Shown here one piece after another: positions 1 through 9,755 of a stretch of DNA of 64,000 bases. A program made the position numbers and the translations under genes. The notes under the pieces were generated by a model. That model searched no databases. It had not been told where the DNA came from and saw only the letters and a program-made list of their open reading frames with translations. Source of the DNA: Lomentospora prolificans (taxonomy: Eukaryota; Ascomycota; Sordariomycetes; Microascales; Microascaceae). The stretch is from positions 4,229,501-4,293,500 of the forward strand of contig JARFXM010000011.1 of the NCBI GenBank assembly GCA_029532625.1, given 5' to 3'. Each line of letters begins with the position of its first letter. Positions within the stretch are counted from its first letter, which is position 1.

Positions 1-2
1 TA

Positions 3-3000
3 TTCGAAGCCCTCAAGTATACAAAGGCTATCGACAACCTCAAAGTTCTCCGGAAAAAACAAGGAGAAGAACTGTCGAAGCTCAAGATTTTCGAGGAGCA
101 AGACAAAATTAACAAAGAGAAGGGCGATCGTGCCGAGAGACGATCTCGTGCCCTCCAGACGGAGATTGAGGAAGCGCGAGAACAGTGCAGGACGATTTCA
201 GAGGAGATGGACGAGATACAAGACACGATTCGTCAGAAACACCAGCAAGCGAATAGCTTCCTCAGCATTGTTCAAGATCTTAAGAACAAGCGCGACCAAC
301 TAGAGTACAGACAAGATGCTGTTGCAGAGCTTAAGGTGACGCTTGAGGAATTGCCAGAGGACGATGCGTGGCTTGAAACGGCGCTCTCACAATACGAGGA
401 ACGTATGGCTCGGTACAGGACGGAGGCCGACCAAAATCGTGGTCAATATGCCGAGTACCAGCAAGATCTCGCCAAATTGAGAAAGGATCTCTCTAAACAA
501 CTTGCGGAACAAGGCAAATTCCAGTCAGATAAAGAAAAGCACGAGCGTCAACTACTTACCCGCTTGGAAATGATTCATGCTGCTGCTCATCAACACGGCT
601 TCAGTGGCTTTTATGGAGAGCTTAGCGACATCCAAGTCAAATCTTTCAACGACAAATTACAAAAGCTCTTATCGGATAAGAAGCGTGATTTGGAGCGCAT
701 ACAAAAGCAAAATTCCAAGGAGGTGGACAAGGTCAACTCGACCATATCCTCGCTCGAGAGTCGCAAGTCAACCCGCACCCAAGACCGTGTCTTCGCTAAG
801 CAACGTATGGCTGGCATTGAGAAGCGCACAGAGGTTCTTCAGAACGACGTCAAGCTCCTTGATATTGATGAAGGCTCCAAGGCACTCCTAGACGGACAAT
901 TCAAGGATGTGGAGGATAGGCTCCACAAAGTCCAAGCTGATTTCGAGAAGGCTGGGTATGAATCTCAAATTCAGCAGGAGAACGAAGCTCTTTGGGGCCT
1001 CGAAGCCGAGAATGAAAGACTGGGAAGGGAACTGGTCGAATGTACCAGGCTTGCGTCCGAACGTGCCCAACTCGACCTACGCAAGGGTGAGCTTACTGAC
1101 AGAAAGCGTAAACTCGATATTCGAATGAATACTGCAAAGGATAAACTTGACTCGGCCATCGGCGGCGATTGGACAACTGCTACTCTTGAGGATAAATTCC
1201 AAAATGCAATGAGACGGCAAAGCAAGGCCACTTCACAGGCTCGCCAGCTACGTGACCAGCTGCGTGAGAAGCTGCAATCCCTTAGTTACAAACTCGAGTC
1301 AGCCAAGGAAGCCGAAAAGAGCAAAGCGGAAGAAGCTGCAAAGTGTGAGAAGGCGGTGTACAACTACCTCCTTACTGTGAATGAGGATGCCGGATCTGCT
1401 GAGGATTATCCCGGCGAGGTTTCGCACTATGAAGAGAAGGTTGAGGAGAGCAGGACTGAGATCAGCTTGTGGGATGCTCTGGCGCAATACTACGGCCAAT
1501 GCCAAAACACTCTAAATAAAAAAGGGGCTTGCAGACTTTGTGAACGACCGTTCGAAGCCAGCCAAGCCGCTTTCAGGTCGCGCATGGAAAAGAAGATCAA
1601 GGAGAAATTGAACCCCAAGGAGAAGGAAGAGTCGGAGAAAGAACTCGAAGAGTCCAGCTCGATTCTTGATGCATTGCGCGAACTTCGGCCTCAGTATGAC
1701 ACGTACAAGAGACTGAATGAGGAGCTCCCCGCTGCTAAGCAGGAGCGACAAGAAATAGAATCTGAGTTTGAGAGCCACGAAAGGCAGTTCGAAGATCTTG
1801 CTGCCGTTGCTACATCTGAAGAGGAGAAGCTGCGCGATTTTGAGTCTTTGAACGAGACTGTCTTGACCATCAGCCAGATCCTGCGCGACATTAGGGATTC
1901 GGAAAGCCAAATTGAGAGGATCACCTCCCAGCAGTCTTCTGGAATGGCAACGAGAAGCGCGGACGAGATTCACGAACTCCAGGCGACCTGCAACGAGAAG
2001 ATGCGTTCAGTGAAGAGCAGGATCTCCAAGATCACGGCGGACAAACAAAGGGCGCGAGATCAGCTAAACTCGCTTGAGCTTGAGAAGAGCGAGCTGCGAA
2101 ATAAGATAAACAACGCTGCCCGTCAGCTGGAACGCAAGACTGACTTCCTGAATCAAATCCACGCTCTCAAAGATGAGCACGTACAGCAGCGTGAATTGAT
2201 CCAGAAGGCCAACGAGGACCTCGAAGCCTTGGAACCTGAGATCATCGAAGCTCGGTCGCTCCGCGATGATATAATCCAGCAAGGACGTGTCAAGGAGCAG
2301 GCTGTGGCAGACGAGCGCGATGCCGTTGCCAGCACAGTCAGCGAGCTCCGGTTAGTTGAAGCTAATATCCATGATTATGTGGAACGCGGCGGAGACTCGA
2401 ATCTCGTCTCCAATCAGCGTGCTATATCAGCTTCAGAGAAGGCCATCGCCGATCTTGAGAAAGACATTGCCGACTTGACTGTGCGGGCAAACAAACTCAA
2501 GCAAGATATTGATAATGGAGACCGTAAGAAGAAGAATATCGGTGACAATCTCAATTACCGCAAGAATCTGCGTTTACTTGACAGCCTCCGCAGAGATATT
2601 TCAGAACTGGAATCGCGCAATGCGGACGAAGACTACGAGCGTCTCGTCGCCGAGGCCAAGTCATACGAAAGCCACTACAACAAGCTCCTGGCTGAACGCG
2701 GCTCCATCATGGGCAGCATGAAGACTAAAGATGAGGAGCTCGAGAGGCTCCTCAAGGAGTGGGAGATGGACTACAGGGATGCAGCCCGAAAGTACCGTGA
2801 GTCGCATATCAAGGTGGAGACCACCAAAGCCGCAATCGAGGACCTGGGACGCTACAGCGCTGCCCTCGACAAGGCCATTATGCAATATCACAGCCTCAAG
2901 ATGGAGGAGGTGAACCGCATCGCCGGCGAGCTATGGCAGAGCACCTACCAGGGCACCGACATCGACACCATCCTCATCCGCTCCGATGCCGAGACCTCGA

Positions 3001-3398
3001 CTGGCAAGCGCAACTACAACTACCGTCTCTGCATGGTCAAGCAGGACGCCGAAATGGACATGCGCGGCCGCTGCAGCGCCGGCCAAAAGGTTCTCGCCTC
3101 CATCATCATCCGGCTCGCCCTCGCGGAGAGCTTCGGCGTCAACTGCGGCCTCATCGCCCTCGACGAGCCGACGACCAACCTCGACCGGGACAACATCAAG
3201 TCGCTAGCCGAGAGCCTCCACGCCATCATCAAGGCGCGTCAGGCGCAGAGCAACTTCCAGCTCATCGTCATCACGCACGACGAGGAGTTCTTGAGGCATA
3301 TGCGGTGCAGCGATTTCTGCGACACTTTCTACAGGGTGAGGAGGGATGACCGGCAGAACAGCGTGATTTCGAGGGAGAGCATCACTAGAGTGCTGTAG
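3..3398 (+). CDS. rad50: RAD50 DNA double-strand-break repair ATPase (5' end outside window)
   Basis: SMC-like ATPase of the MRE11-RAD50-NBS1 complex, which tethers and processes DNA ends in the nucleus. The open frame enters from the left edge (codon phase begins at base 3) and runs 1131 codons to a TAG at 3396-3398; there is no real start in the window, so the N-terminal part with the Walker A motif is missing. Visible: long heptad-rich coiled coils on both sides of a zinc-hook CxxC (Cys-Arg-Leu-Cys) at 1530-1541, the ABC signature CSAGQK at 3072-3089, Walker B LIALDEP at 3150-3170, and a conserved VITHDEEF H-loop near 3270. No intron is needed in this part. The length fits the C-terminal ~85% of a ~1300-residue fungal RAD50. 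It is convergent with the PP4R2 gene. Confidence 0.97.
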   Translation, partial: FEALKYTKAIDNLKVLRKKQGEELSKLKIFEEQDKINKEKGDRAERRSRALQTEIEEAREQCRTISEEMDEIQDTIRQKHQQANSFLSIVQDLKNKRDQLEYRQDAVAELKVTLEELPEDDAWLETALSQYEERMARYRTEADQNRGQYAEYQQDLAKLRKDLSKQLAEQGKFQSDKEKHERQLLTRLEMIHAAAHQHGFSGFYGELSDIQVKSFNDKLQKLLSDKKRDLERIQKQNSKEVDKVNSTISSLESRKSTRTQDRVFAKQRMAGIEKRTEVLQNDVKLLDIDEGSKALLDGQFKDVEDRLHKVQADFEKAGYESQIQQENEALWGLEAENERLGRELVECTRLASERAQLDLRKGELTDRKRKLDIRMNTAKDKLDSAIGGDWTTATLEDKFQNAMRRQSKATSQARQLRDQLREKLQSLSYKLESAKEAEKSKAEEAAKCEKAVYNYLLTVNEDAGSAEDYPGEVSHYEEKVEESRTEISLWDALAQYYGQCQNTLNKKGACRLCERPFEASQAAFRSRMEKKIKEKLNPKEKEESEKELEESSSILDALRELRPQYDTYKRLNEELPAAKQERQEIESEFESHERQFEDLAAVATSEEEKLRDFESLNETVLTISQILRDIRDSESQIERITSQQSSGMATRSADEIHELQATCNEKMRSVKSRISKITADKQRARDQLNSLELEKSELRNKINNAARQLERKTDFLNQIHALKDEHVQQRELIQKANEDLEALEPEIIEARSLRDDIIQQGRVKEQAVADERDAVASTVSELRLVEANIHDYVERGGDSNLVSNQRAISASEKAIADLEKDIADLTVRANKLKQDIDNGDRKKKNIGDNLNYRKNLRLLDSLRRDISELESRNADEDYERLVAEAKSYESHYNKLLAERGSIMGSMKTKDEELERLLKEWEMDYRDAARKYRESHIKVETTKAAIEDLGRYSAALDKAIMQYHSLKMEEVNRIAGELWQSTYQGTDIDTILIRSDAETSTGKRNYNYRLCMVKQDAEMDMRGRCSAGQKVLASIIIRLALAESFGVNCGLIALDEPTTNLDRDNIKSLAESLHAIIKARQAQSNFQLIVITHDEEFLRHMRCSDFCDTFYRVRRDDRQNSVISRESITRVL

Positions 3399-3790
3399 AT
3401 GGCAGTGGGATGGAGGATATAGTGTGCACCGTTTTCGGTTAAGTCGTGATCCTAGTCGCTTTTATGTACCAACAGTTCAACAAGATGAATCACAAAATGG
3501 GAGAGTTATGAACTCGCTCCATTTTTGACCTACATATCATGATCCATATCATAACCGGCTTTTTCTTTTTTTCTTTTCTTTTTTTTTTTTTGTAAAAAAA
3601 AAATCTAGACATCCACTCCGAAGAACATCATGAACACCCCCACTCCCTCTCCTCTCTTCCTAATAATATCCATGCTGTACCCTTGGAATAAGTGAACGAG
3701 AAAAGCTGACGAGAGAAAACCGAAAAGAATTAGAAAGAAAATAGGGCGGTCCCAAAGTCATGCACCCGTCCAGAACTGGAAAAAACCACT
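3399..3790. other. Convergent 3' intergenic region
   Basis: The 392 bases between the stop codons of RAD50 and the PP4R2-like gene. They hold T- and A-rich tracts around 3560-3605 that fit 3'-end processing signals for two convergent transcripts. No coding potential was seen. Confidence 0.6.
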
Positions 3791-5253
3791 CTACGGCTTC
3801 TCCAGTTCCGAGGTCTCCTCCACACCCTCCATGGCCTCGTCCGGATCGCCGCTATCGCTCCTAGGCTTCTTGGAGCTTAGGCTGCCCTCGGGCTCTTCCT
3901 CAGCGCCACGCTTGGACCCCGAGTCGGACGCGGCGTCGTCGGACTCCGGCGAGTCTTGGCTCTCGGCCACCATCTTCCTGCCCACGGCGGCCTCCATGTC
4001 GATCTCTTGTGGGTGAAGCGAGGCGTCATCGATGCGGTTGATGGTGAGTATCGTGGGGCCGAGGTCGCTGGGGCCGATCTCGTTGGGACCCCTGACGTGA
4101 GGGGTCTCCTCCTCGTCCTCGGCGAGGTCCTCGGAGGCCTCTTCGGCGCCGCCAGACGAAGAATCCCGGGACACCAGCTGGTTCGTTGGGATGATGCCCG
4201 CGCGCTGCTCTTGCCTTAGCAATTCTCCCTGAGTAATACCCCGAAGGCCTGCCGCTCCCGCTCCGGCAGAGGGTATGCCGTTCACGCTGATACTGACAGT
4301 CTCAATGCTTCCCATTCCGTTGGGCCCTTCAATTGTCTCCGTGCTCTCTGTCCGCAGCTCAGCGCGAGACTGGCTGCTCTGGTCGCTGGGGCTATCGTCC
4401 TGCCTGGAGAGCCACGGGATGGGCGTCAACAGAGCGCCGCCGAGCGCTTCGTCGGTGCCGAGATTCGCTTGTGTCGTGTTCGCCCAGGATACCTGATCCG
4501 CCGCGCCGTTGGCAAACGACACGGTGGGTAGGGGAAGGGGGTATCTGTTGCTGGGGGACGTAACCCGGACGACGCGGTCGAGGGCGTGGAGGTAGGAGGT
4601 GAGAGCGCGGTAGTGGCGGTTGGGCTCGAGGATAAGCTCCGCTATGCGCTGAATCGTGTGCGGTGGGTGCGTGGGGAAGGCCCTGAGGGAGGCGATGATG
4701 TCGTCCATCATTTCTTGGATTTGTGGGGGGAGAGTCGCGGGCTTGGAGGAATCGGGCGCATCCTGCGAGGAGTCCGGGTCGGGGGGCGGCGCAGTTGAGG
4801 GCGCGCTGGTCAGGGTTTCTTGAGAGGGCGGTTCGACGAGCGGGTCGGCATTCTCCTTGTTTGCGTCGACTAAGGAGTTGGGCCGTTCGAGGGGCGAGGA
4901 GGGGAGGGTGGCTTGGAGCATAGGGTCGGTTCGCTGGTTCCATTGTGGGGGCGGGGGTGGCAGCTTGGGAATGGGGAACTCGTTGAGCGCGATCTAAAAG
5001 TCTGTCGTTAGCTGCCGGTCATAGCGACGCCTTGTGGAGGGCCATCTGAGAGCATACTAACCTTGTTTATGCGTTCGATGACTGACTCCAGGAGCGCGGG
5101 CCAGAGGTCAGAAGCGGGGAAGATTTCGCTAAAGGCTTGGGATTAGTGGGCGGTCCACTACCAGAAAGCCTGGTCGCGTGCCTAAACGTACGAATGGGGA
5201 ATACTGCCATTAGCAAGCTTCTTAAGCATTTCTTCCTCAATATCTTTGTCCAT
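3791..5253 (-). CDS. psy4: Protein phosphatase 4 core regulatory subunit R2 (Psy4-like)
   Basis: Regulatory subunit of the PP4 phosphatase, which in other fungi reverses DNA-damage checkpoint phosphorylation. Three exons: 5192-5253, 5062-5128 and 3791-4993, giving 443 aa. Both introns are GT-AG (4994-5061 and 5129-5191), and phase is kept at each junction. The N-terminal part reads MDKDIEEEMLKKLANG, then a helix-rich segment ending IERINK, then IALNEFPIPK. The PP4R2 hallmark PPHTIQRIAELILEPNRHY lies around 4625-4680 and is followed by LHALDRVVRVTS. The C-terminal ~250 residues are acidic, Ser/Pro-rich and low complexity, ending in an EE-rich tail, as in the family. The frame stays open upstream of the chosen ATG to about 5400 without another Met, so the start at 5253 is the first available ATG. 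Identification rests on the PP4R2 core and is strong. Confidence 0.88.
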
Positions 5254-5760
5254 GGCGAGATAGGGGTCAATTACGACGGGAGTTGAGTAGAGGGATGGTG
5301 GGTTCTGATTCTTTTGTGACCGGTGGTGATACCGGGCAATAGAGCCTATTATCTCCAAGCAGCTGGCGAAGTGGTTGATCTGTGCGGTCGAGCTTCTGTC
5401 GCGTCAGAGCCTTCAGTTTGCGCGTTGTTACACAGAGAGACCGGGATTGGGGAAATTGTTATGTAATCCAAGCTTCTTCAACGGGGGTTATTCAACTAGC
5501 AAATTAAAAAAAAGATGACCATTTGGCCACTGCGTCAACTGTGCCTCCCTTTTTTTTGCACAGATGTACTGGTACTTCCTAGTCGATCAATGGGAACCGC
5601 GCTGGCACGCCTGAGCAGCATCTAAGAGCCAGAATATCAAGGAAACCAACAGCTGCTGAAGCAAAGATTGGTGACATCAAAGAAGCTACCCAGGCGATTT
5701 AAACGAACCCCCAAGTACAGGCGCTCCGCCTGTTCCATTTGATGATTCCACTACGCTAGT

Positions 5761-5920
5761 AAAAAGCGAAGCTAATGTCCACAAGGCTAAGCAAGGCCTT
5801 CCGAGTGGATACTAGCGATGAATCTGGCGTTCTCCCCGTGTGAGGAGATTGATCCGAAGATGGATGCGTTGTGTGAAGCTACTTCGCTATTAATTCCAGG
5901 CTTAGAATGTAATAGAAAGG
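5761..5920 (+). repeat. Diverged repeat copy 1 (AAAAAGCGAAGC ... AAGCTACTTCGCT)
   Basis: Left motif AAAAAGCGAAGC at 5761-5772 and right motif AAGCTACTTCGCT at 5876-5888, separated by about 100 nt, then TTAGAATGTAATAGAAAGG at 5902-5920. AGCGAAG in the left motif is the reverse complement of CTTCGCT in the right one, so the pair could form a stem. Two further copies lie downstream in the same orientation. The element family is not recognised. Confidence 0.5.
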
Positions 5921-6419
5921 CTCCGCTACAGAAGTTCACGAAGCTAGGAGAGAACAAGTTGCTGCATCGCTCAAACGGCAGGGACCAAGTTCGCTGGCTT
6001 GGCTATAAGCTGTCGTTCCGGCCCCGATAGGCGGTAGAGCTTACAGAATAGATCCCGCGTCAGCAAGCAGTAGCTACGCTGCGGGTATTAGGGAGCAGTA
6101 AAAGTCCAAAAGCGGCAAAGAAAAAAAAATAAAGAACTAAATAAAAAGGAAATAAATTCTCTGGATCTTTATAGAGGCGGCGGCGGGTCATGAACTCAAG
6201 CGGATGTGGCCGGAACCAAACACGTCCGGAGTAAGTCAAGTTGGGAGACGGGAGAGCGGACTACCCGAAAAAGATAACCGCACTCAGATGAATTTTGGGC
6301 TTTTTTCATATCCATTACGCTCATTCCAGTTGCTCTTGTTGGTTTCAACATCCTTTGAGGGTAATGTCAAGCAAAAAGACGGCTCATAAGCATCAAAAAG
6401 AAAGGCTTGGAACCAACGC

Positions 6420-6540
6420 AAAAAGCGAAGCGGACCCGAGGGTCCAGACGCCACAAGGGCAAATAGATTCGAAAACCTTTCGGTGGTAAGTCAAGCTACT
6501 TCGCTGACTTCACACCATTTTAACTCGGACTATAAAGGAA
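6420..6540 (+). repeat. Diverged repeat copy 2
   Basis: Left motif AAAAAGCGAAGC at 6420-6431 followed by GGACC, right motif AAGCTACTTCGCT at 6493-6505 preceded by GTAAGTC, and TATAAAGG at 6531-6538. The distance from the right motif to TATAAAGG (38 nt) nearly equals that in copy 3 (37 nt), which argues for common descent rather than chance. Confidence 0.55.
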
Positions 6541-6795
6541 CCGTCAAAGTCCATTTGCGCTCCTTAGGCAGCAGCCCCAGACGCAAAAAGGAGTGCCAAA
6601 CCATGTAAGTCGAGAGCTCGGGCGCAAAAGAGAGCTAGCCACTGGGCAGCGTGACAAAAAAGACTTACTATCCAGGGAGCCGATGGTCAGTCTGGAGCCG
6701 GAGCCCTCTCACTCCATATGCGAAATAACAGAGAAAACCCAACAGTAGCTCTCAAAGGCCGCAAATCGTCAACAGCCGAAAGCAAAAATGAAAGC

Positions 6796-6900
6796 AAAAA
6801 GCGAAGCGGGACCTCCAGTGGAAGCCCCAATGCTCTGGATTCAAGTATTGTCAAGCTACTTCGCTAGAATGCCAGTCTCAAATTTAGAATATAAAGGGTC
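6796..6900 (+). repeat. Diverged repeat copy 3
   Basis: Left motif AAAAAGCGAAGC at 6796-6807 followed by GGGACC, right motif AAGCTACTTCGCT at 6853-6865 preceded by TTGTC, and TATAAAGG at 6890-6897. The sequence then reads GGGTCGAATCC, one mismatch from a tRNA B-box consensus, which weakly suggests a SINE-like origin. It ends about 400 bp before the ROK1 start. Confidence 0.55.
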
Positions 6901-7308
6901 GAATCCTTGCGACAATCTCTTGGCGCTTACTCGTGCGAACCGTCGTGGCAAGAAACAGCCACTCCCCATCAACTGAGAAGATAGAATGGCCATAGTGAGA
7001 GACGCAAAGTCGCTCTCTCCCCAGGTGGGAGGTAAAATTATAATGGGTTTTTACGCTCCCTCGGTGGTTAAATCGGGGTTTGACTGGCTTGAAGGACCGT
7101 GTCCATGTCCTGGTGTATGTGTCGTGCTGCATTTTATGTGGTCGACTGTTGCCAGCTGCGTGCAGTATAGCATTGCCACACACGCATTGCACACACGCAT
7201 GTGTCTGCGCTTCAAATCTGCACCCAAAAAAAGTTATACCGCCCACGAGGTTATAAATTTCGAACCGGTCAACTTCACCAACCAGCAGGTCAGTTCGGCC
7301 AAACCAAA

Positions 7309-9459
7309 ATGGACATCCTAAAAGTTCTTTCCAGAGGAATAAAAAAACCTTCACAAAGAGCCGGTAGCCAGGCTTCGGGCGCCCTGCCCATCAAGCTTCC
7401 ATCCGCCGGCACTAAGCCGCACCCGCAACTTTTTCACGACCAAGTCGGCCCATCCAGAACCGCAAAGAGGAAGCGAAACACAGGCAGCGACGAAGACGAC
7501 GTCGACGACGATGCTTCGCCGACGACTTCTCTGCCCACCGTTGATTTTTTTGCCGCCAAGATCGAATCTGCGAAGCCTGCCCGCCAAGCTGAAAAGGCGG
7601 AATCCGAGTCGGAATCTGAGGACGAGAGCGCGGGGCCGCAGCCGGTCTCCGCCATGAGCGAGGAGGAATGCCGCCAATTGCTACGGTCGCATAGATTAAA
7701 ATTCAGTCTCCTGCTCGGCTCCCTCGAAAACCCCTCTCGGATCGAGAAGAAGTCCAAAAAGAAGGCCAAGACCCAGCCGTCGCCCAAGAAGGACGAGAAA
7801 GAACCGCTCTACCCGCGACCGCTCGTCTCGTTCAACGAGCTGCGCTCTTACTACAACCTACCGCCCCAGCTTTCCAAGAACCTTGCCGAAGAGGGCTACA
7901 AGCTGCCCACCGAGGTGCAAATGGCGAGCTTGCCACTTCTACTGAGGCCAAGCGTTGCGCTACGAGATGCGAACAGGACGGACGACCAGATTGCGCTCGA
8001 TTTCATGGCGGTGGCACCTACGGGCAGTGGGAAGACGATAAGCTTTTTGATTCCGGCGATAACGAATATACTACGACGGAGAGAAGAGGAGAGCCTAAGC
8101 CGCACACACGAGCTAGAGGCCATCGTAATAGCCCCAACGAGGGAGCTCGCCTTTCAGATCATGAACGAAGGCAGGAAGCTCACTAAGGGGACGGGGCTCA
8201 GAGTCGTCCTCATGAAGAAGAACATGGAGGTTGAGGCCCAGCAAAGCAATTCCGTATCCCTCAACGAGGACGAGGAGTCGGAAAGTGAAGTAGAAGAGGA
8301 AGACTCTCAATCCGAAGATGAGTCCAGTCCCCGCAAGCGGCCCATAGCGAAACCCGATATCCTCGTCACCACCCCCGCCCCGCTCCTGAACTTCCTCACC
8401 AAGACCTCCAAAACCCCCAAGGTCCTCCCCTCCGTCCGCACCATCATCTTCGACGAAGCCGACGTCCTCCTCGACCCCATCTTCCTCGACCAGACCACCG
8501 GCATTTGGTCCGCTTGCACAAACCCCAACCTCCGGCTCACCTTCTGGTCCGCCACCATGGGCTCCAACATCGAGGCCCTCGTCCGAGATCGCCTAGAATC
8601 CCACTCCGCCAGCCTCTCCCGCCAGGTCCGGCCCCTCGTGCGCCTCGTCGTCGGCCTCAAGGACACAGCCGTCCCCAACATCACCCACAAGCTCATGTAC
8701 ACCGCCTCCGAAAACGGCAAGCTTCTCGCCATGCGTCAGCTCCTCCGCCCCCGCTCCCTCGCCGACCCTTCCGCGCCTCCCCTCCGGCCCCCTTTCCTCG
8801 TCTTTACCCAAACTATCGAGCGAGCTGCCGCCCTAGATACGGAGCTCAAGTACGACATCCCCCTAGAGGCCGGCGGCGGTACCCGCATCGCCAGCCTGCA
8901 CAGCGGTCTCTCCGACGGCGCCCGCGCCTCCATCATGCGCCGCTTCCGCGCCGGCGAGATCTGGGTCCTCATCACTACCGATGTCCTCGCCCGTGGCGTC
9001 GACTTTGCGGGCGTCAACGGCATCGTCAACTATGATGTGCCCACCTCCGCAGCCGGCTACGTTCATCGTGCTGGAAGAACGGGTCGCGCCGGCCGCGAGG
9101 GAGGTGTTGCTATTACTCTCTACACGAAGGACGACATCCCCTTCATCAAAACCGTGGCCAACGTCATCGCAGCAAGTGATAGACAAGCGGGCAAGACGGA
9201 CGACGATGCCGGTGTGCAAAAGTGGCTGTTAGAGGCCCTACCCAATGTGTCCAAGGCGGATAGAAAGAAGCTCAAAGAAAGGGGTGTAGAGAGTAGAAGG
9301 AGCGGAGCCAAAGCTAAGATTACATCCAGGAGCGGTTACGATAGGAGGAAAGAGAGGAATAAGCTTGGAGCCATCGAGGCGGCCAAGAAGAAGCACGGAA
9401 GAAGCCAGACCAAGGGTAGGGTTGAGGAAGATGAAGAGTGGGGTGGTATTGAGGACTGA
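7309..9459 (+). CDS. rok1: ATP-dependent DEAD-box RNA helicase, ROK1/DDX52 type
   Basis: Nucleolar RNA helicase acting in early pre-rRNA processing of the 40S subunit. Intronless, 716 aa from the ATG at 7309. The N-terminus MDILKVLSRG is typical of fungal Rok1, and the longer in-frame extension upstream has no support. Motifs in order: APTGSGKT (residues 236-243), PTRELAFQ, DEAD (382-385), SAT (414-416), and HRAGRTGRAGR from residue 586. Between motifs Ia and Ib there is an acidic insertion rich in Glu/Ser (about 8260-8345) that interrupts the RecA1 core. The C-terminus is Lys/Arg-rich, as expected for an rRNA-binding nucleolar protein. Codon third positions become strongly C-rich from about 8350 on. 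Confidence 0.93.
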   Translation: MDILKVLSRGIKKPSQRAGSQASGALPIKLPSAGTKPHPQLFHDQVGPSRTAKRKRNTGSDEDDVDDDASPTTSLPTVDFFAAKIESAKPARQAEKAESESESEDESAGPQPVSAMSEEECRQLLRSHRLKFSLLLGSLENPSRIEKKSKKKAKTQPSPKKDEKEPLYPRPLVSFNELRSYYNLPPQLSKNLAEEGYKLPTEVQMASLPLLLRPSVALRDANRTDDQIALDFMAVAPTGSGKTISFLIPAITNILRRREEESLSRTHELEAIVIAPTRELAFQIMNEGRKLTKGTGLRVVLMKKNMEVEAQQSNSVSLNEDEESESEVEEEDSQSEDESSPRKRPIAKPDILVTTPAPLLNFLTKTSKTPKVLPSVRTIIFDEADVLLDPIFLDQTTGIWSACTNPNLRLTFWSATMGSNIEALVRDRLESHSASLSRQVRPLVRLVVGLKDTAVPNITHKLMYTASENGKLLAMRQLLRPRSLADPSAPPLRPPFLVFTQTIERAAALDTELKYDIPLEAGGGTRIASLHSGLSDGARASIMRRFRAGEIWVLITTDVLARGVDFAGVNGIVNYDVPTSAAGYVHRAGRTGRAGREGGVAITLYTKDDIPFIKTVANVIAASDRQAGKTDDDAGVQKWLLEALPNVSKADRKKLKERGVESRRSGAKAKITSRSGYDRRKERNKLGAIEAAKKKHGRSQTKGRVEEDEEWGGIED

Positions 9460-9755
9460 GTTCTCCATAGGTGCACATAACTTGCTACGTATTCACCAAG
9501 ATTGCCGAATAGAATTCCTGCTGGTAGTACATTGGGCCTCGGGAGTCCATGGACTACGTCGTATTAGGCTTGGATCACAGAGAGAGAATCATGGGGAACG
9601 TTAAAGAATGCTTTAGGCCTTTCTCACGTAAAGGCAGCCTTTGATTGACCTCCTGACTAGCTGGCTATGACAGACTGAGATCCTGAACTCAGCTTCCCCG
9701 TCAGGGCCGGAACTTTTTTAACAATCCACCTAGGTGCAAAAATACAGCTGGACAT

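Larger units (their letters stand above)
5254..7308. other. Gene-free region with diverged short repeats upstream of ROK1
   Basis: About 2 kb between the divergent starts of the PP4R2-like gene and ROK1. Three copies of a short repeat occupy 5761-6900 (listed separately). The 3' part (7170-7205) has alternating CACACGCA-type sequence just before ROK1. No ORF here resembles a protein family. Confidence 0.6.

Noticed and set aside
2933..3349. 138-codon alternative-frame ORF inside RAD50
   Set aside because: Shadow of the strongly C/G-biased third positions of RAD50; His/Arg/Pro-rich and without homology.
8505..9035. 176-codon alternative-frame ORF inside ROK1
   Set aside because: His/Pro/Arg-rich shadow of the helicase frame caused by high third-position C.
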